A stretch of 64,000 nt of DNA from Filobacillus milosensis (GTDB lineage Bacteria > Bacillota > Bacilli > Bacillales > Alkalibacillaceae): assembly GCF_004402015.1 (NCBI RefSeq), contig NZ_SOPW01000005.1, forward strand, positions 94,247 to 158,246, in the 5' to 3' direction. Under the pieces are notes generated by a model. It saw only the letters and a program-made list of their open reading frames with translations, searched no databases and had not been told where the DNA came from. A program made the translations under genes and the position numbers. Of the stretch, positions 38,989 through 48,518 are shown piece by piece. Each line of letters begins with the position of its first letter. Within the stretch, counting starts at the first letter, position 1.

Positions 38989-39504
38989 ATGTTTTTCCTA
39001 CAAATGTCAGGGTTTCCTGGCTCGGGTAAATCTACTTTAGCTCAAGAGATTGGTAGACGAACTGGGGCAGTGGTTATTGATCATGATGTCATTAAATCAG
39101 GGTTGTTAAAAGATTACGAGGGTGATCCGAAAAAGTCAGGCCCCATAGCTTATAACATAGATTGGTCATTAATAGAATTCCAATTATCACAGGGACATGC
39201 CGTGATTTTCGATAGCCCTTGTTTATATCAGGAGATGGTGGGTCGAGGAATAGAATTAACTGAAAAATTTCATATTAAATATAAATATGTTGAGTGCTAT
39301 CTAGACGATTTTATTGAGGTTAATAGGCGATTAAAACACCGAGTAAAGATGCCAAGCCAGATCGCACAAGCGGCTTCTATAGAAAGTTTCCAGTATACCA
39401 TTAAAAACAGCCAACGCCCTTTGAAACATGATTATTTTGTTGTTGATACGAAACAATCCATAAGTCATTACATAGATGATGTCATGAAGTACATCAATAA
39501 TTAA
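38989..39504 (+). CDS. P-loop kinase (AAA_33/zeta-like)
   Basis: A 171-residue protein with Walker A GFPGSGKST, the following D-H-D-V-I-K motif typical of zeta-toxin-like and AAA_33 kinases, and VIFDSPCLYQEM. Such proteins phosphorylate small molecules, sugars or nucleotides. It starts with ATG 38989 one base after the regulator's stop codon, with no strong binding site of its own, so it is translationally coupled to the two-component genes. First gene of the four-gene insert between regulators and transporter. Confidence 0.75.
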   Translation: MFFLQMSGFPGSGKSTLAQEIGRRTGAVVIDHDVIKSGLLKDYEGDPKKSGPIAYNIDWSLIEFQLSQGHAVIFDSPCLYQEMVGRGIELTEKFHIKYKYVECYLDDFIEVNRRLKHRVKMPSQIAQAASIESFQYTIKNSQRPLKHDYFVVDTKQSISHYIDDVMKYINN

Positions 39505-39518
39505 ATCAGGAGGGAAGC

Positions 39519-40349
39519 ATGCATAACTATAACTTATTAGAATCTTTATTATTTTTACATACACGAATCAATCGGAAAAAGCTCAGTGATAGTATTTTGA
39601 ATAAGACGATTCTCATTACTGGGGCAAGTTCGGGGATCGGTAAGCGGCTAGCCCTTTATTTAGCTGGCTTTGACTGCCATTTAATCCTGGTAGCTAGAAG
39701 AAAAGAAAGATTAATAGAGCTAAAGAGCGATATAGAAAAGAAAGTTGCAACAGCAAGTGTTTATGATGCTGACCTAAGAAATGAAGAAGAGGTTTTGGAT
39801 TTCACACATTTTCTCCATAGTTTACCCAATGGTTTAGACATTTTTGTAAGTAACGCAGGCTTATCTATAAGGCGGTCCATATTCGACTCCCTAGATCGAT
39901 TCCATGATTTCAAAAGGACAATGGCTATTAATTATTTTGCGCCCGTCCAATTATTGTTGTCTACAATACCTTTACTTGAACAGAATAAGGGTCAGATAAT
40001 TAACATTTCAACCATTAATAATTCACTCATCCCTTTTCCAAAATGGGCTGCATACCAGGCCTCGAAGTCAGCGTTTGATACTTGGTTTCGATCGGTTTCA
40101 ACTGAAGTCAATGCTGCAGGGATTACGACTACATCTATATATCTTCCTTTAGTTAAAACTCCTATGATAAAACCCACGAAAGCCTATAAGAATATGCCGG
40201 CAATGTCTCCTGAGCATGTTGCAAAAATTATTGGTAAGTCAATCTTTAGTAAAAGAAGAAAATATCAACCATGGTGGTTAATCTTCGCTCAATTAGCTTC
40301 AGTAATTTTTAGAGGTGTATGGGAGCGGTTTGGTTCAAAGGTGGGATAA
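39519..40349 (+). CDS. classical short-chain dehydrogenase/reductase
   Basis: A 276-residue SDR with TGASSGIG at 34-41, NAG at 112-114, and the catalytic residues S164, Y179 and K183 (YQASK). A hydrophobic, basic C-terminal tail (KRRKYQPWWLIFAQLASVIFRG) suggests membrane association, as in reductases acting on lipids. With the acyl-CoA ligase that follows 1 base later, a fatty-acyl substrate is likely, but this is inference. ATG behind CAGGAGGG. Confidence 0.85.
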   Translation: MHNYNLLESLLFLHTRINRKKLSDSILNKTILITGASSGIGKRLALYLAGFDCHLILVARRKERLIELKSDIEKKVATASVYDADLRNEEEVLDFTHFLHSLPNGLDIFVSNAGLSIRRSIFDSLDRFHDFKRTMAINYFAPVQLLLSTIPLLEQNKGQIINISTINNSLIPFPKWAAYQASKSAFDTWFRSVSTEVNAAGITTTSIYLPLVKTPMIKPTKAYKNMPAMSPEHVAKIIGKSIFSKRRKYQPWWLIFAQLASVIFRGVWERFGSKVG

Positions 40350-40350
40350 A

Positions 40351-41892
40351 TTGAAGCTCATTAACCTTATAAAAGTTCTATACAAAATCAGATTATTTAC
40401 TCCAAGGTCATTATATAATCTATTAACTGTATTAATTAAAAGTGGTAGTAACTTAATGACTTTATTATATTTTGCTGAAAAAAAGTACGGAGAGCGTGTG
40501 GCGCTAGTAGATGACAAAGAGACATTAACTTATACTCAAATGTTAAATCAAACAGAAAATCTTTCCTTACACCTTAAAGAGCAATATGACATAGAAAAAG
40601 GTGACAAGGTCTTATTTTTATGCAAAAACCATAACTCACTAATTAGAGGAATTTTTGCTGTTTCACGATTAGGGGCAGATGTATATTTGGTTAATGCAGA
40701 AATAGCTGAGAATCAATTGGAGGAGTTGTTAAAACAACAACAGCAATTTAAATTACTTATTTATGATCAAGAAGTTGAGTCAATCATTACACATTCAAGC
40801 TTCAAAGGTGAAAAACTATTAACTTATCACATAGAAAACTCCATTGAACAACTCATTCATTTAAACCATGACAAAGAATTATTAGAGCGCTGTTCAATGG
40901 GAAGGTTAGTTCTTCAAACAGGTTGGACGACTGGCCGCTCCAAAGAAGCAGTACATAAACCTTCATTATTTAATTATTTAAATCCATTTATAGCACTGAT
41001 CAAACGTTTAAAACTATTGGATTATCATACCGCATATGTTGGTACACCAATTTATCACGGGTATGGTATAGCTATTTTGCTTTTGTTCATTCCTTTGGGC
41101 AAAAAGATTGTTGTGAGTAGTGACTTTGAGTCAAAGCAGGCAAGTCACATAATCGCTAAACATCAAGTTGAATTCATGACCGTCGTTCCGTTGATGTTAC
41201 AACGGCTACTAAAAACAGACTTGGATAATATAAAAAATCTTAAATGCATAGCTTCAGGTGGCACTAAACTGAATGAAAAATTGGTAAATGAGACTTTCGA
41301 TCAACTTGGTCCTGTGTTGTACAATCTTTATGGTACATCAGAAACAGGGTTAAATTTAATCGCTACTCCGACTGAATTAAACGATTCACCTATGACTAAT
41401 GGCCAGCCTGTAAATAAGCAACAGATCAAAATCTTTGATCAACATATGAATGAGGTTAATACAGGTGAAATTGGTCAAATTTTTATTATAAACGATTGGT
41501 CCATGATTAATCGTCAGAAAAGGTGGATGGGGACAGGTGATTTAGCTTACCGTGATGAGCGTGGATACTATTATGTTTGTGGACGGGTGGATGACATGAT
41601 TGTTTCTGGAGGAGAGAATGTTTATCCTATTCACGTAGAGCAAGAGTTGAATCGGCATCCTCATGTAAAGGATGTTGCTGTAATTGGGAGAGATGACCAT
41701 GAATTTGGACACAGGTTACATGCATTTGTAACAGTACAGGAGAATATCTCCGAACAAGAAATATTAAATTGGTTAAGTACAAGGGTGGCAAGGTATCAGA
41801 TGCCAAAGCAGATAACAATCATGGATACTTTACCATACACGCATTTAGGTAAAATTAGTAAGAAGGAATTAACAAGGGGAGTGTCAAAATGA
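40351..41892 (+). CDS. AMP-forming acyl-CoA synthetase-like ligase
   Basis: A 513-residue adenylate-forming enzyme. The P-loop is altered (LQTGWTTGRSKEAVHKPS instead of the usual TSGTTGxPK), while later motifs are standard: LYGTSETG, GTGDLAYRDERG, GRVDDMIVSGGENVYP and the C-terminal LGKISKKEL lysine. A basic amphipathic N-terminus (LKLINLIKVLYKIRLF) may bind the membrane. It should activate a carboxylic acid, probably a fatty acid. The TTG at 40351 is 4 bases behind AAAGGTGGG; an ATG at 40315 lies inside the SDR gene. Overlaps the next gene (ATGA). Confidence 0.85.
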   Translation: MKLINLIKVLYKIRLFTPRSLYNLLTVLIKSGSNLMTLLYFAEKKYGERVALVDDKETLTYTQMLNQTENLSLHLKEQYDIEKGDKVLFLCKNHNSLIRGIFAVSRLGADVYLVNAEIAENQLEELLKQQQQFKLLIYDQEVESIITHSSFKGEKLLTYHIENSIEQLIHLNHDKELLERCSMGRLVLQTGWTTGRSKEAVHKPSLFNYLNPFIALIKRLKLLDYHTAYVGTPIYHGYGIAILLLFIPLGKKIVVSSDFESKQASHIIAKHQVEFMTVVPLMLQRLLKTDLDNIKNLKCIASGGTKLNEKLVNETFDQLGPVLYNLYGTSETGLNLIATPTELNDSPMTNGQPVNKQQIKIFDQHMNEVNTGEIGQIFIINDWSMINRQKRWMGTGDLAYRDERGYYYVCGRVDDMIVSGGENVYPIHVEQELNRHPHVKDVAVIGRDDHEFGHRLHAFVTVQENISEQEILNWLSTRVARYQMPKQITIMDTLPYTHLGKISKKELTRGVSK

Positions 41893-42143
41893 AGTTTACC
41901 ATTATAGGTACTACATTATTACTCATGAGTGCCATTGTTTACGGATCGACATTAATAGCAGCTTCTTATTATTCTCAAGTTCTAGGATCTTCTGGACAAG
42001 GATGGGATAGTAGGTACGGAATCTTCGGAACAGCCATAAGGGAAGTAGGAACGTTTCCAATCACTACTTCTTTTTTATTGTTAATTGGCGGTGTTTTCAT
42101 ATTAATACTAACTACCAGTAAGGAATGGCGTCTTAAAAAATAA
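41889..42143 (+). CDS. small two-TM membrane protein of the ligase/SDR operon
   Basis: An 84-residue protein with helices at about 4-27 and 58-77 and an extracellular loop (SQVLGSSGQGWDSRYGIFGTAIRE). Its ATG overlaps the stop of the acyl-CoA ligase gene, so the two are translated together. No family recognised. It ends the four-gene insert; a terminator-like hairpin follows before the ABC genes. Confidence 0.7.
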   Translation: MKFTIIGTTLLLMSAIVYGSTLIAASYYSQVLGSSGQGWDSRYGIFGTAIREVGTFPITTSFLLLIGGVFILILTTSKEWRLKK

Positions 42144-42215
42144 AGGTTTAAGAAAAAAATTGTGTGATATAGAAATAAAATGACTTAAGTCATGGGTCTT
42201 TTTTATATTTAGTGA

Positions 42216-42248
42216 CTGAAGGCAGTGTTGCAGCTGTCTTATTTTTTA
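42216..42248 (+). terminator. terminator-like hairpin upstream of the ABC transporter operon
   Basis: AAGGCAG (42219-42225) pairs with CTGTCTT (42234-42240, one G-T pair), followed by ATTTTTTA. It ends the insert operon or attenuates the transporter genes. Confidence 0.65.
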
Positions 42249-42286
42249 TATATTAGTAGTAGATTGAAAGATAGGGAGAGACGTGT

Positions 42287-43219
42287 ATGTTAGAAACAGT
42301 CAATTTGAAAAAAGTGTTCAAGCAAAATGTGGCTGCAGATGATGTAAATCTGTATTTAGATCAAGGAGAATCAGTTGGCTTACTTGGCCCAAACGGTGCA
42401 GGGAAATCCACCACAATATCGATGATTTCCACTTTATTAAGACCGACTTCAGGCGATGTGAAGTGGCATGGGAAGAGTGTCATCAAGAACCCTAACGAAA
42501 TTAGAGATGTATTAGGCGTCGTACCACAGGAAATTGCTTTATATAAAGAACTGTCGGCACTTGAGAATTTGAAGTTTTTCGGGAAAATTTATGGTCTGAA
42601 AGGCAAGCAACTAGATAAAAAAATTCAAGAAGTTTTAGAAATTGTCGGATTAACTGAACGGCAAAAAGATTTAGTCAAAACGTATTCAGGCGGTATGAAG
42701 CGTAGAATCAATATTGCAGTAGCCCTTCTTCATGAACCGGTAATAATCATCATGGATGAGCCGACTGTAGGGATTGATCCTCAATCACGCAATTATATTT
42801 TAGAAATGGTTCGTCAACTAAAAGAAGAAAAAGGAATGACCGTTCTATATACAAGTCACTACATGGAAGAAGTGGAGCGATTGTGTGATCGCATTTACAT
42901 TATGGACCATGGCAAAGTGATTGCTACAGGTACAAAAGAAGAACTAACAAGCATTCTATCTAGTGAAGAAACGATAATAGTAGATTTTGATCGCCCTTAT
43001 CCGAACCTAGTTAATAAACTTGAGAAAAATGAAAGCATATTACAAGTAACGGAAACTGATAATGGGATTAAGTTAATTGTTCCGAAAGGGAGCAGGCAGC
43101 TAGGAACGATTTTTAACTTAGCGGAAAAAGAAGAAGCTCAAATTACGAGTATTAATGTTCAAGTCCCAACATTAGAAGATGTGTTTTTACATTTAACGGG
43201 ACGAAAATTAAGAGATTAG
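42287..43219 (+). CDS. ABC exporter ATPase, LnrL-like
   Basis: A 310-residue ATPase with Walker A GPNGAGKST, Q-loop PQEIALYKEL, signature YSGGMKRRINIAVALLH, Walker B IIIMDEPTVGID and the H-loop TSHYMEE. The C-terminal ~80 residues are the regulatory extension of DrrA/NatA-type exporters. Length equals B. subtilis LnrL (YfiL), which exports or detoxifies linearmycin-type polyenes with LnrM and LnrN. ATG behind GGGAGAG; the two permease genes follow at once. Confidence 0.88.
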   Translation: MLETVNLKKVFKQNVAADDVNLYLDQGESVGLLGPNGAGKSTTISMISTLLRPTSGDVKWHGKSVIKNPNEIRDVLGVVPQEIALYKELSALENLKFFGKIYGLKGKQLDKKIQEVLEIVGLTERQKDLVKTYSGGMKRRINIAVALLHEPVIIIMDEPTVGIDPQSRNYILEMVRQLKEEKGMTVLYTSHYMEEVERLCDRIYIMDHGKVIATGTKEELTSILSSEETIIVDFDRPYPNLVNKLEKNESILQVTETDNGIKLIVPKGSRQLGTIFNLAEKEEAQITSINVQVPTLEDVFLHLTGRKLRD

Positions 43220-43230
43220 GAGGATGAGCC

Positions 43231-44508
43231 ATGTGGTCATTTTTGAAAAAAGATATTCTAGTGTTATTTCGTGATAAAACAGAGCTGGCCGTTTTATTGC
43301 TCATGCCTCTTGTTTTGACTTCTATATTAGGTTTTGCGTTAGGCGGTGTAATGTCTGGTAGTACAGAGGGGATATCATCGAGCGTAGCGTTTGTTCAGAA
43401 GGGTCAAACCGAACAAGACGTAAAGCGCTTTAAAGAGGAAGTTAAACAATTACCAATTCCTGATGAGGCTAAAGCTCAAATAAGTGAAGCGGTTGATTCA
43501 TTTCAACCTGTGAATGTGATTACTGACGTATTTAACAGTGATGAATTTAATGAGATGTTTCAAATCAAAAGCATGAATGAAACTGACGCGTTGAGTGCTT
43601 TATCTAATGAAGAGGTATCGGCCATTCTCATTGTCCCTGAGGATTTTACTTATGAAGCTCTAAGGAAAATGGTACTTGAACAAGGAGAAGGTAGCGAGTT
43701 AATTGTTCAGACTGGCGACCATAGCTCGTTTTCAGCGAGTATCTTTGAAGATGTTATTGAAATTATCATTAATCAATTGAATCTCGGGTCGGCTATAGCA
43801 AAAGAAACAGGGGAAGAGGGTGTGGTCCCTTCGTTTGAAAATGACAGTAGTGAACTAGGTGACGTTCAGTCTGTGACAGACAAAAAACCTATGTCGCCTC
43901 TACAGTATTATACATTTGCCATGGGAGTTATGTTTGCTTTATATGTTGGATCGACAATGGCTCACAAAGGTTACGTAGAGAACTTCCAAAACGTCTTTAA
44001 TCGAATTATTTTATCTGGAAAACATCCTATGATGTATTTATCAGGTAAAGGAATCTCAACTATGTTATTAGTCTTTATTCAACTAGTAATTCTATTTACT
44101 ATATCAGTTCTAGTTCTCAGATCGTTTATGATGGACGATATTATAGAGTGGGCGGGAATTGCTTTAATTACTTTTGTTTATGCAATAAGTATTGGGAGTG
44201 TTGGCGCATTGCTAACATCCATTACTATGCGTGCAAATAGTAGTTCAATCACAGGTGTCTTCTCTGGAGGGATTGTAAGTATTTTAGCTTTCTTAGGGGG
44301 AAGCTTTGTTCCAAAGACTCAATTACCGGAATTCATTAGTGTGTTAGGTGGTTGGACACCGAATGGCTTGGCTTTAACTTCATACCTTCAGTGGTCGCAG
44401 GGACTAGGGTTTGATTTTATATTACCTTCATTAATTAAACTACTTATATTTACAATCATTATTTTGAGTATAAGTTTGATGATATTTCCAAGAAAGAGGG
44501 TGGTTTAA
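43231..44508 (+). CDS. ABC-2 type permease, LnrM-like
   Basis: A 425-residue ABC-2 permease: one N-terminal helix (about 18-38), a large extracellular domain of about 180 residues, then five helices in the C-terminal half (about 225-420). The central helix pair VGALLTSITMRANSSSITGVFSGGIVSIL is typical of the family. It should form the membrane channel with the next protein. It starts 11 bases after the ATPase stop behind AGGAGGATG. Confidence 0.86.
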   Translation: MWSFLKKDILVLFRDKTELAVLLLMPLVLTSILGFALGGVMSGSTEGISSSVAFVQKGQTEQDVKRFKEEVKQLPIPDEAKAQISEAVDSFQPVNVITDVFNSDEFNEMFQIKSMNETDALSALSNEEVSAILIVPEDFTYEALRKMVLEQGEGSELIVQTGDHSSFSASIFEDVIEIIINQLNLGSAIAKETGEEGVVPSFENDSSELGDVQSVTDKKPMSPLQYYTFAMGVMFALYVGSTMAHKGYVENFQNVFNRIILSGKHPMMYLSGKGISTMLLVFIQLVILFTISVLVLRSFMMDDIIEWAGIALITFVYAISIGSVGALLTSITMRANSSSITGVFSGGIVSILAFLGGSFVPKTQLPEFISVLGGWTPNGLALTSYLQWSQGLGFDFILPSLIKLLIFTIIILSISLMIFPRKRVV

Positions 44509-45612
44509 ATGAAAGCATTATTCTTATTACAATGGCAACGGTTAAAACGAGAACCCCTTCTGATTGGTTCTATGATGGTGATGACGATTGTCTTTGTATT
44601 GGCTATGGGTGGGTTCAGGGTAAGTAGTGCGGTTAGTGTTCCAACTTATTTTGACGCATCTGTACAGAACCAAAAAGCTTGGCTTGAAAGGTTAAATGAA
44701 GCAACTGAAGGGTTTGAGTTTTTTGCGACAGAAGAGAATAGATCCAAAGAAGATATCGCTCTTGGAAAGTACCCATATGCATTACAGGTCATGGAAGACG
44801 ACTTTCGAATATTCATGTTAGCAGAAGATGAGAATCTACAGGTTCTAAAGCAAGTGGTAGCTCAGACATATTTAAAAGAAAAGCGTGTGTCAACTGCTGC
44901 AGCACAAGTAGATGAACCTGAACAATTCAGGAAGCAGGTTAAAGAATATTTATCAGAGCCTCCGATTATAGTTAGTAAAGTAACCCCAGGTCCTTTAGAA
45001 GGAGCACCAAGTTATAATCAAAAGCTTCAGACCTTATATGGCATGTCATTATTTTTTGCAATGTATACCATTATTTTTAGTTTGAGTAAAATTGCAGAAG
45101 AGAAAAGAACAGGAACCTTAAATCGAATTATTTTGTCACCGATTAGAAAATGGCAAGTTTACATTGGACATATGAGTTATTCTTATGTCATTGGATTTAC
45201 TCAGATCGTGTTGATTGTACTCATGTTTAAATATATTTTCGGATACAATGTAGGCGAACAAATGGGTGCAGTTATTTTAACGATAGCAAGCTTCGTATTC
45301 GCCGTAGTGGCCATAGGAATGTTGATATTAGGTCTAATTAAATCAACTGATCAGTTAAATGCTGTGGTTCCCATCGTAACAGTAAGCATGGCTATGCTTG
45401 GTGGAGCTTTTTGGCCAATTGAAATAGTCAGTAATGACATTATATTAGCAATATCTAATGTCGTTCCTATGACTTATGCGATGGAGGCATTAAAAGCAGT
45501 TTCTATGTTTGGTCAAGGACTGGCCGATATTTATGAACCATTAGCCATCTTAGTATTAATAGGTGTTTTATGCATGGGTGTAGGAGTTAATTTAATAGAG
45601 AGAAAAGCTTAA
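44509..45612 (+). CDS. ABC-2 type permease, LnrN-like
   Basis: A 367-residue ABC-2 permease with the same layout as the preceding protein but a shorter extracellular domain (about 45-170). Its ATG immediately follows the stop codon of the other permease gene. The phrase KIAEEKRTGTLNRIILSPIRKWQVYIGH is the cytoplasmic coupling region. The heterodimer plus the LnrL-like ATPase makes one exporter. A strong terminator closes the operon. Confidence 0.86.
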   Translation: MKALFLLQWQRLKREPLLIGSMMVMTIVFVLAMGGFRVSSAVSVPTYFDASVQNQKAWLERLNEATEGFEFFATEENRSKEDIALGKYPYALQVMEDDFRIFMLAEDENLQVLKQVVAQTYLKEKRVSTAAAQVDEPEQFRKQVKEYLSEPPIIVSKVTPGPLEGAPSYNQKLQTLYGMSLFFAMYTIIFSLSKIAEEKRTGTLNRIILSPIRKWQVYIGHMSYSYVIGFTQIVLIVLMFKYIFGYNVGEQMGAVILTIASFVFAVVAIGMLILGLIKSTDQLNAVVPIVTVSMAMLGGAFWPIEIVSNDIILAISNVVPMTYAMEALKAVSMFGQGLADIYEPLAILVLIGVLCMGVGVNLIERKA

Positions 45613-45619
45613 TCAACTA

Positions 45620-45653
45620 AAAAAGCATCCTCGTTGTTATGAGGATGCTTTTA
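45620..45653. terminator. bidirectional terminator
   Basis: AAAGCATCCTC pairs with GAGGATGCTTT around an 8-base loop. It lies between the convergent exporter operon and htpX. Confidence 0.92.
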
Positions 45654-45658
45654 ATTTA

Positions 45659-46564
45659 TTATTTTGCACGTAATCTTGCAATACGATCATCTAAGTCTGG
45701 GTGAGATGAGAACATGTTCGTGCTGCGTTTGTTATTAATTTTTAGTGTCTGAACGGCGTTATCATCTTGATGAGGGTCACGCACGTTATTCACTTGACGT
45801 TTTAATGATTCAAGTGCGTGAATCATCTTATCTTTACCTGCTAAATCAGCACCACCACGGTCGGCATGGTACTCACGATAACGAGAGTAAGCAAAGACCA
45901 CAAGTGATCCTAAAATCGAGAACAGGATTTGGAAAATAATAACCGCTGCGAAATGAACGATAAAACGCATTTCTTCACGAACGAATCCAGATACGATACT
46001 TGCAACAATTCGTGATAAGAACACAACGAATGTGTTGACCACACCTTGTAAAAGCGTCATGGTTACCATGTCGCCGTTTGCAACGTGTGCTATTTCGTGA
46101 GCAAGTACACCTTCAACTGCATCATCATCCATTGATTGAAGAAGTCCAGCTGATACTGCAACTAATGATTTCTTCTTGGATGGACCTGTTGCAAAAGCGT
46201 TAACTTCACGAGAGTTATAAATACCAACTTCAGGCATATGCATTAGACCTGCTGCACGTGATAGACGGTGAACCTTTTCAACTAATTCACGTTCGTGAGC
46301 AGACATGTTTTTACTCGGATCAATAACACGTACACCCATCATTTTCTTAGCCATCCAACGTGACATAGCTAATGAGATAAATGCACCTGTAAAACCAACA
46401 ACTATACTAAATATAGCAAGCGCGCCGATGTCCAGCGTTTCTAGACCGCCGTAACCACCAACTCTTCCAATATCAAAAAACGATGTTATGACGGACCATA
46501 CAATCATAATCGTTGTCATTACAAGAATGTTAGTTAATATGAAATAAAATATACGTTTACCCAA
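45659..46564 (-). CDS. htpX: membrane zinc metalloprotease HtpX
   Basis: A 301-residue M48 protease. Two N-terminal helices anchor it (about 5-30 and 46-68); the zinc site is H156-E157-I-A-H160, with a further Glu in [10 protein letters not shown], and two more helices follow. It degrades damaged membrane proteins. The length and the [21 protein letters not shown] ending match the HtpX family. Starts with TTG at 46564 behind GGGGGAAAG. Confidence 0.93.
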   Translation of the reverse strand: MGKRIFYFILTNILVMTTIMIVWSVITSFFDIGRVGGYGGLETLDIGALAIFSIVVGFTGAFISLAMSRWMAKKMMGVRVIDPSKNMSAHERELVEKVHRLSRAAGLMHMPEVGIYNSREVNAFATGPSKKKSLVAVSAGLLQSMDDDAVEGVLAHEIAHVANGDMVTMTLLQGVVNTFVVFLSRIVASIVSGFVREEMRFIVHFAAVIIFQILFSILGSLVVFAYSRYREYHADRGGADLAGKDKMIHALESLKRQVNNVRDPHQDDNAVQTLKINNKRSTNMFSSHPDLDDRIARLRAK

Positions 46565-46704
46565 TCTGCTTTCCCCCTGTTACATCATAATTTAATATTC
46601 AGTCAATATTATACCACGTTTTGACTGGGTAGGAAATTAATTTGTAACGGGTCAACCTTCCATAGGCATATGTTATAAAAAGTATGGTCTAAAGGAGGAA
46701 GATG

Positions 46705-47322
46705 ATGTTTAATCATCCATATTATTACAATAATCATCAAGCTTTTGAACCAGCTCCATATCCGCCATTTTTTGACGCTCGTCAGCAAGTCGTAAGAGGT
46801 CAGGCGACATGGACAGAGGGAGGACAAGTAACAAAATGTAACATCGCTTGGTCAGATAATCAATACATGACTGTGGCAGTTAGCCCAAGAGCAGGTTTCC
46901 AATGTGGTCAAACGATTAAAGTCAGAAATCCACAAAATACAAGAGAAGTTTTAGTTGAGGTTGTAGACACAGTTCAAGGTTATCCGCCGAATCGTATCAA
47001 CTTACACAAACGTGCATTTGAAGCACTAGGTGCTAATCCGGATGTAGGTGTTCTTAATGTTGAGATAATAGCTAATCCGGAGCTAGAAGCTGAAAAGTTT
47101 GGTAAATATTTGATTGAAATTGTTTCAGTGGGTTATCCCGGTTATAGAGTAGTAAATTATAAATTTGAAGGTAAAGAAGAGGTTTCTACTAATCGTTCTA
47201 AAGAAACTTATCTATACACATTAGAATCTCCTCGAGAAACCATTCAAGTTCGAGGTAGTGTGGTTTACAACCCTAACACAAACCGAGTCATTTCATTTGA
47301 TTTAACTGAATTAGAGCAATAA
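46705..47322 (+). CDS. RlpA-like barrel plus DUF3889 protein
   Basis: A 205-residue protein without signal peptide. Residues ~25-120 read as a double-psi barrel of the RlpA/expansin type (RGQATWTEGGQVTKCNIAWSDNQYMTVAVSP...IKVRNPQNTREVLVEVVDTVQGYPPNRINLHKRAFEALG). Residues ~125-205 resemble DUF3889 (GYPGYRVVNYKFEGKEEVS, ending FDLTE). A Tyr/Pro-rich start suggests a spore or surface location, as in Bacillus relatives; this is inference. The second of two adjacent ATGs fits AAAGGAGGA better. Own terminator. Confidence 0.75.
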   Translation: MFNHPYYYNNHQAFEPAPYPPFFDARQQVVRGQATWTEGGQVTKCNIAWSDNQYMTVAVSPRAGFQCGQTIKVRNPQNTREVLVEVVDTVQGYPPNRINLHKRAFEALGANPDVGVLNVEIIANPELEAEKFGKYLIEIVSVGYPGYRVVNYKFEGKEEVSTNRSKETYLYTLESPRETIQVRGSVVYNPNTNRVISFDLTELEQ

Positions 47323-47327
47323 AAGGA

Positions 47328-47366
47328 AGGAAGCCGTAGCGATCGGAGCTGCGGCTTCTTCATATT
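47328..47366 (+). terminator. terminator of the RlpA/DUF3889 gene
   Basis: GAAGCCGTAGC (47330-47340) pairs with GCTGCGGCTTC (47348-47358, one G-T), followed by TTCATATT. Confidence 0.8.
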
Positions 47367-47429
47367 AAAAATTAGTATCAGTAAACCGAAATCCATGTTA
47401 TCAATCTAAAAGAAGATTTTGGAATTTAG

Positions 47430-47438
47430 TGTTATAAT
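47430..47438 (+). promoter_or_regulatory. extended -10 promoter
   Basis: TG-T-TATAAT lies 21 bases before the ATG at 47459 and heads the long run of plus-strand genes that follows. Confidence 0.6.
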
Positions 47439-47458
47439 TTTTGGGTAGAGGTGAGATG

Positions 47459-47986
47459 ATGAAACGTGCATTAGTTATTGGTGGTTCAGGTATGTTAGCG
47501 AATGTCTCTGTTTGGCTTTCTGACCATGATTATGAAGTATATGTGGTTGGTCGAACTAAGTGGAAAATGAGTCAGTTACTTGAGCGACCTAATAAAATTA
47601 CTCCAATTTATGTGGATTATCAAGACGAAAAGTTATTTCGTCAAAAAATCAATCAAACGTTTGATTGGGACCTGGTGGTAGCCTGGATTCACAATGTACC
47701 AGGTGAACCTATGTGTGTATTAGTTAATGAGTTATCTAAGCAAGATGAGCCTTTCAATCTTTATCATGTGTTAGGGAGTAGTACAAATTTACATGCAATC
47801 AGAGAAAAGCTCTCTACTCCGAAGAACTGCACATATCATCAAGTTCAACTAGGGTTCAAAATTGAAGATAACCACTCAAGATGGTTGACACATAAGGAAA
47901 TTTCAAACGGTGTCATTGAAGCCATTCAAAGCGGACAGAATATACATATCATCGGACAACTTGAACCATGGGATCAAAGACCTTAA
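47459..47986 (+). CDS. short Rossmann-fold dehydrogenase-like protein
   Basis: A 175-residue protein with the nucleotide-binding loop VIGGSGMLANV and the later strand VVGRTKWKM, as in short Bacillus NAD(P)-binding proteins annotated as short-chain dehydrogenases. It is too short for a full SDR and lacks YxxxK, so catalysis is doubtful; it may bind NAD(P) only. ATG 47459 behind AGAGGTGAG. First of nine co-directional genes. Confidence 0.72.
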   Translation: MKRALVIGGSGMLANVSVWLSDHDYEVYVVGRTKWKMSQLLERPNKITPIYVDYQDEKLFRQKINQTFDWDLVVAWIHNVPGEPMCVLVNELSKQDEPFNLYHVLGSSTNLHAIREKLSTPKNCTYHQVQLGFKIEDNHSRWLTHKEISNGVIEAIQSGQNIHIIGQLEPWDQRP

Positions 47987-47999
47987 TGAGGTGATGTTT

Positions 48000-48518
48000 T
48001 TGAAAAGAGTTATATTAATTGGTTCACCAGGGTCTGGTAAATCAACTATGTCCACAGAGCTAGCAGAGATTTTAAATCTAGAACTCTATCATTTGGACAA
48101 TATATTTTGGAAACCGGGGTGGGTAAGTGTGCCTCGTGACGAACAAATAGAAATCACTAAAAAACTGGTTAACCAGAAAACATGGATGATTGATGGAAAT
48201 TATGCAGGAACACTGGACTTGAGGCTGGAGAGGGCTGATTTTGTCGTTTTCTTTGACTTACCTAGATGGGTTTGTATGTATCGTATTTTTAAAAGAGTTT
48301 GGCAATATCGAAACAAGAAACGTCCAGACATGAATGCGGGAACTGAACGGTTGAACTGGGACTTTATCAAGTTTGTTTGGGATTTTCGGAAAAAAAAACG
48401 TCCATTAATTTATGAAAAGTTAAGTCGCTATCCTAATAAACAAGTGTACATATTAAAAACTAGAAAAGACGTAAAAGAATTTATGAAAGAAGTTCGGGTG
48501 AAAAAGCATGACTTATGA
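48000..48518 (+). CDS. FlaR-like DNA topology modulation/adenylate kinase-fold protein
   Basis: A 172-residue P-loop protein with Walker A GSPGSGKST, then LYHLDNIFWKPGWV and TWMIDGNYAGTLDLRLERADFVVFFDLPRW, the fingerprint of the FlaR family, named for an effect on DNA topology but probably small-molecule kinases. The TTG at 48000 lies 6 bases behind GAGGTG; the ATG at 47994 abuts that site. Overlaps the next gene by 11 bases. Confidence 0.82.
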   Translation: MKRVILIGSPGSGKSTMSTELAEILNLELYHLDNIFWKPGWVSVPRDEQIEITKKLVNQKTWMIDGNYAGTLDLRLERADFVVFFDLPRWVCMYRIFKRVWQYRNKKRPDMNAGTERLNWDFIKFVWDFRKKKRPLIYEKLSRYPNKQVYILKTRKDVKEFMKEVRVKKHDL

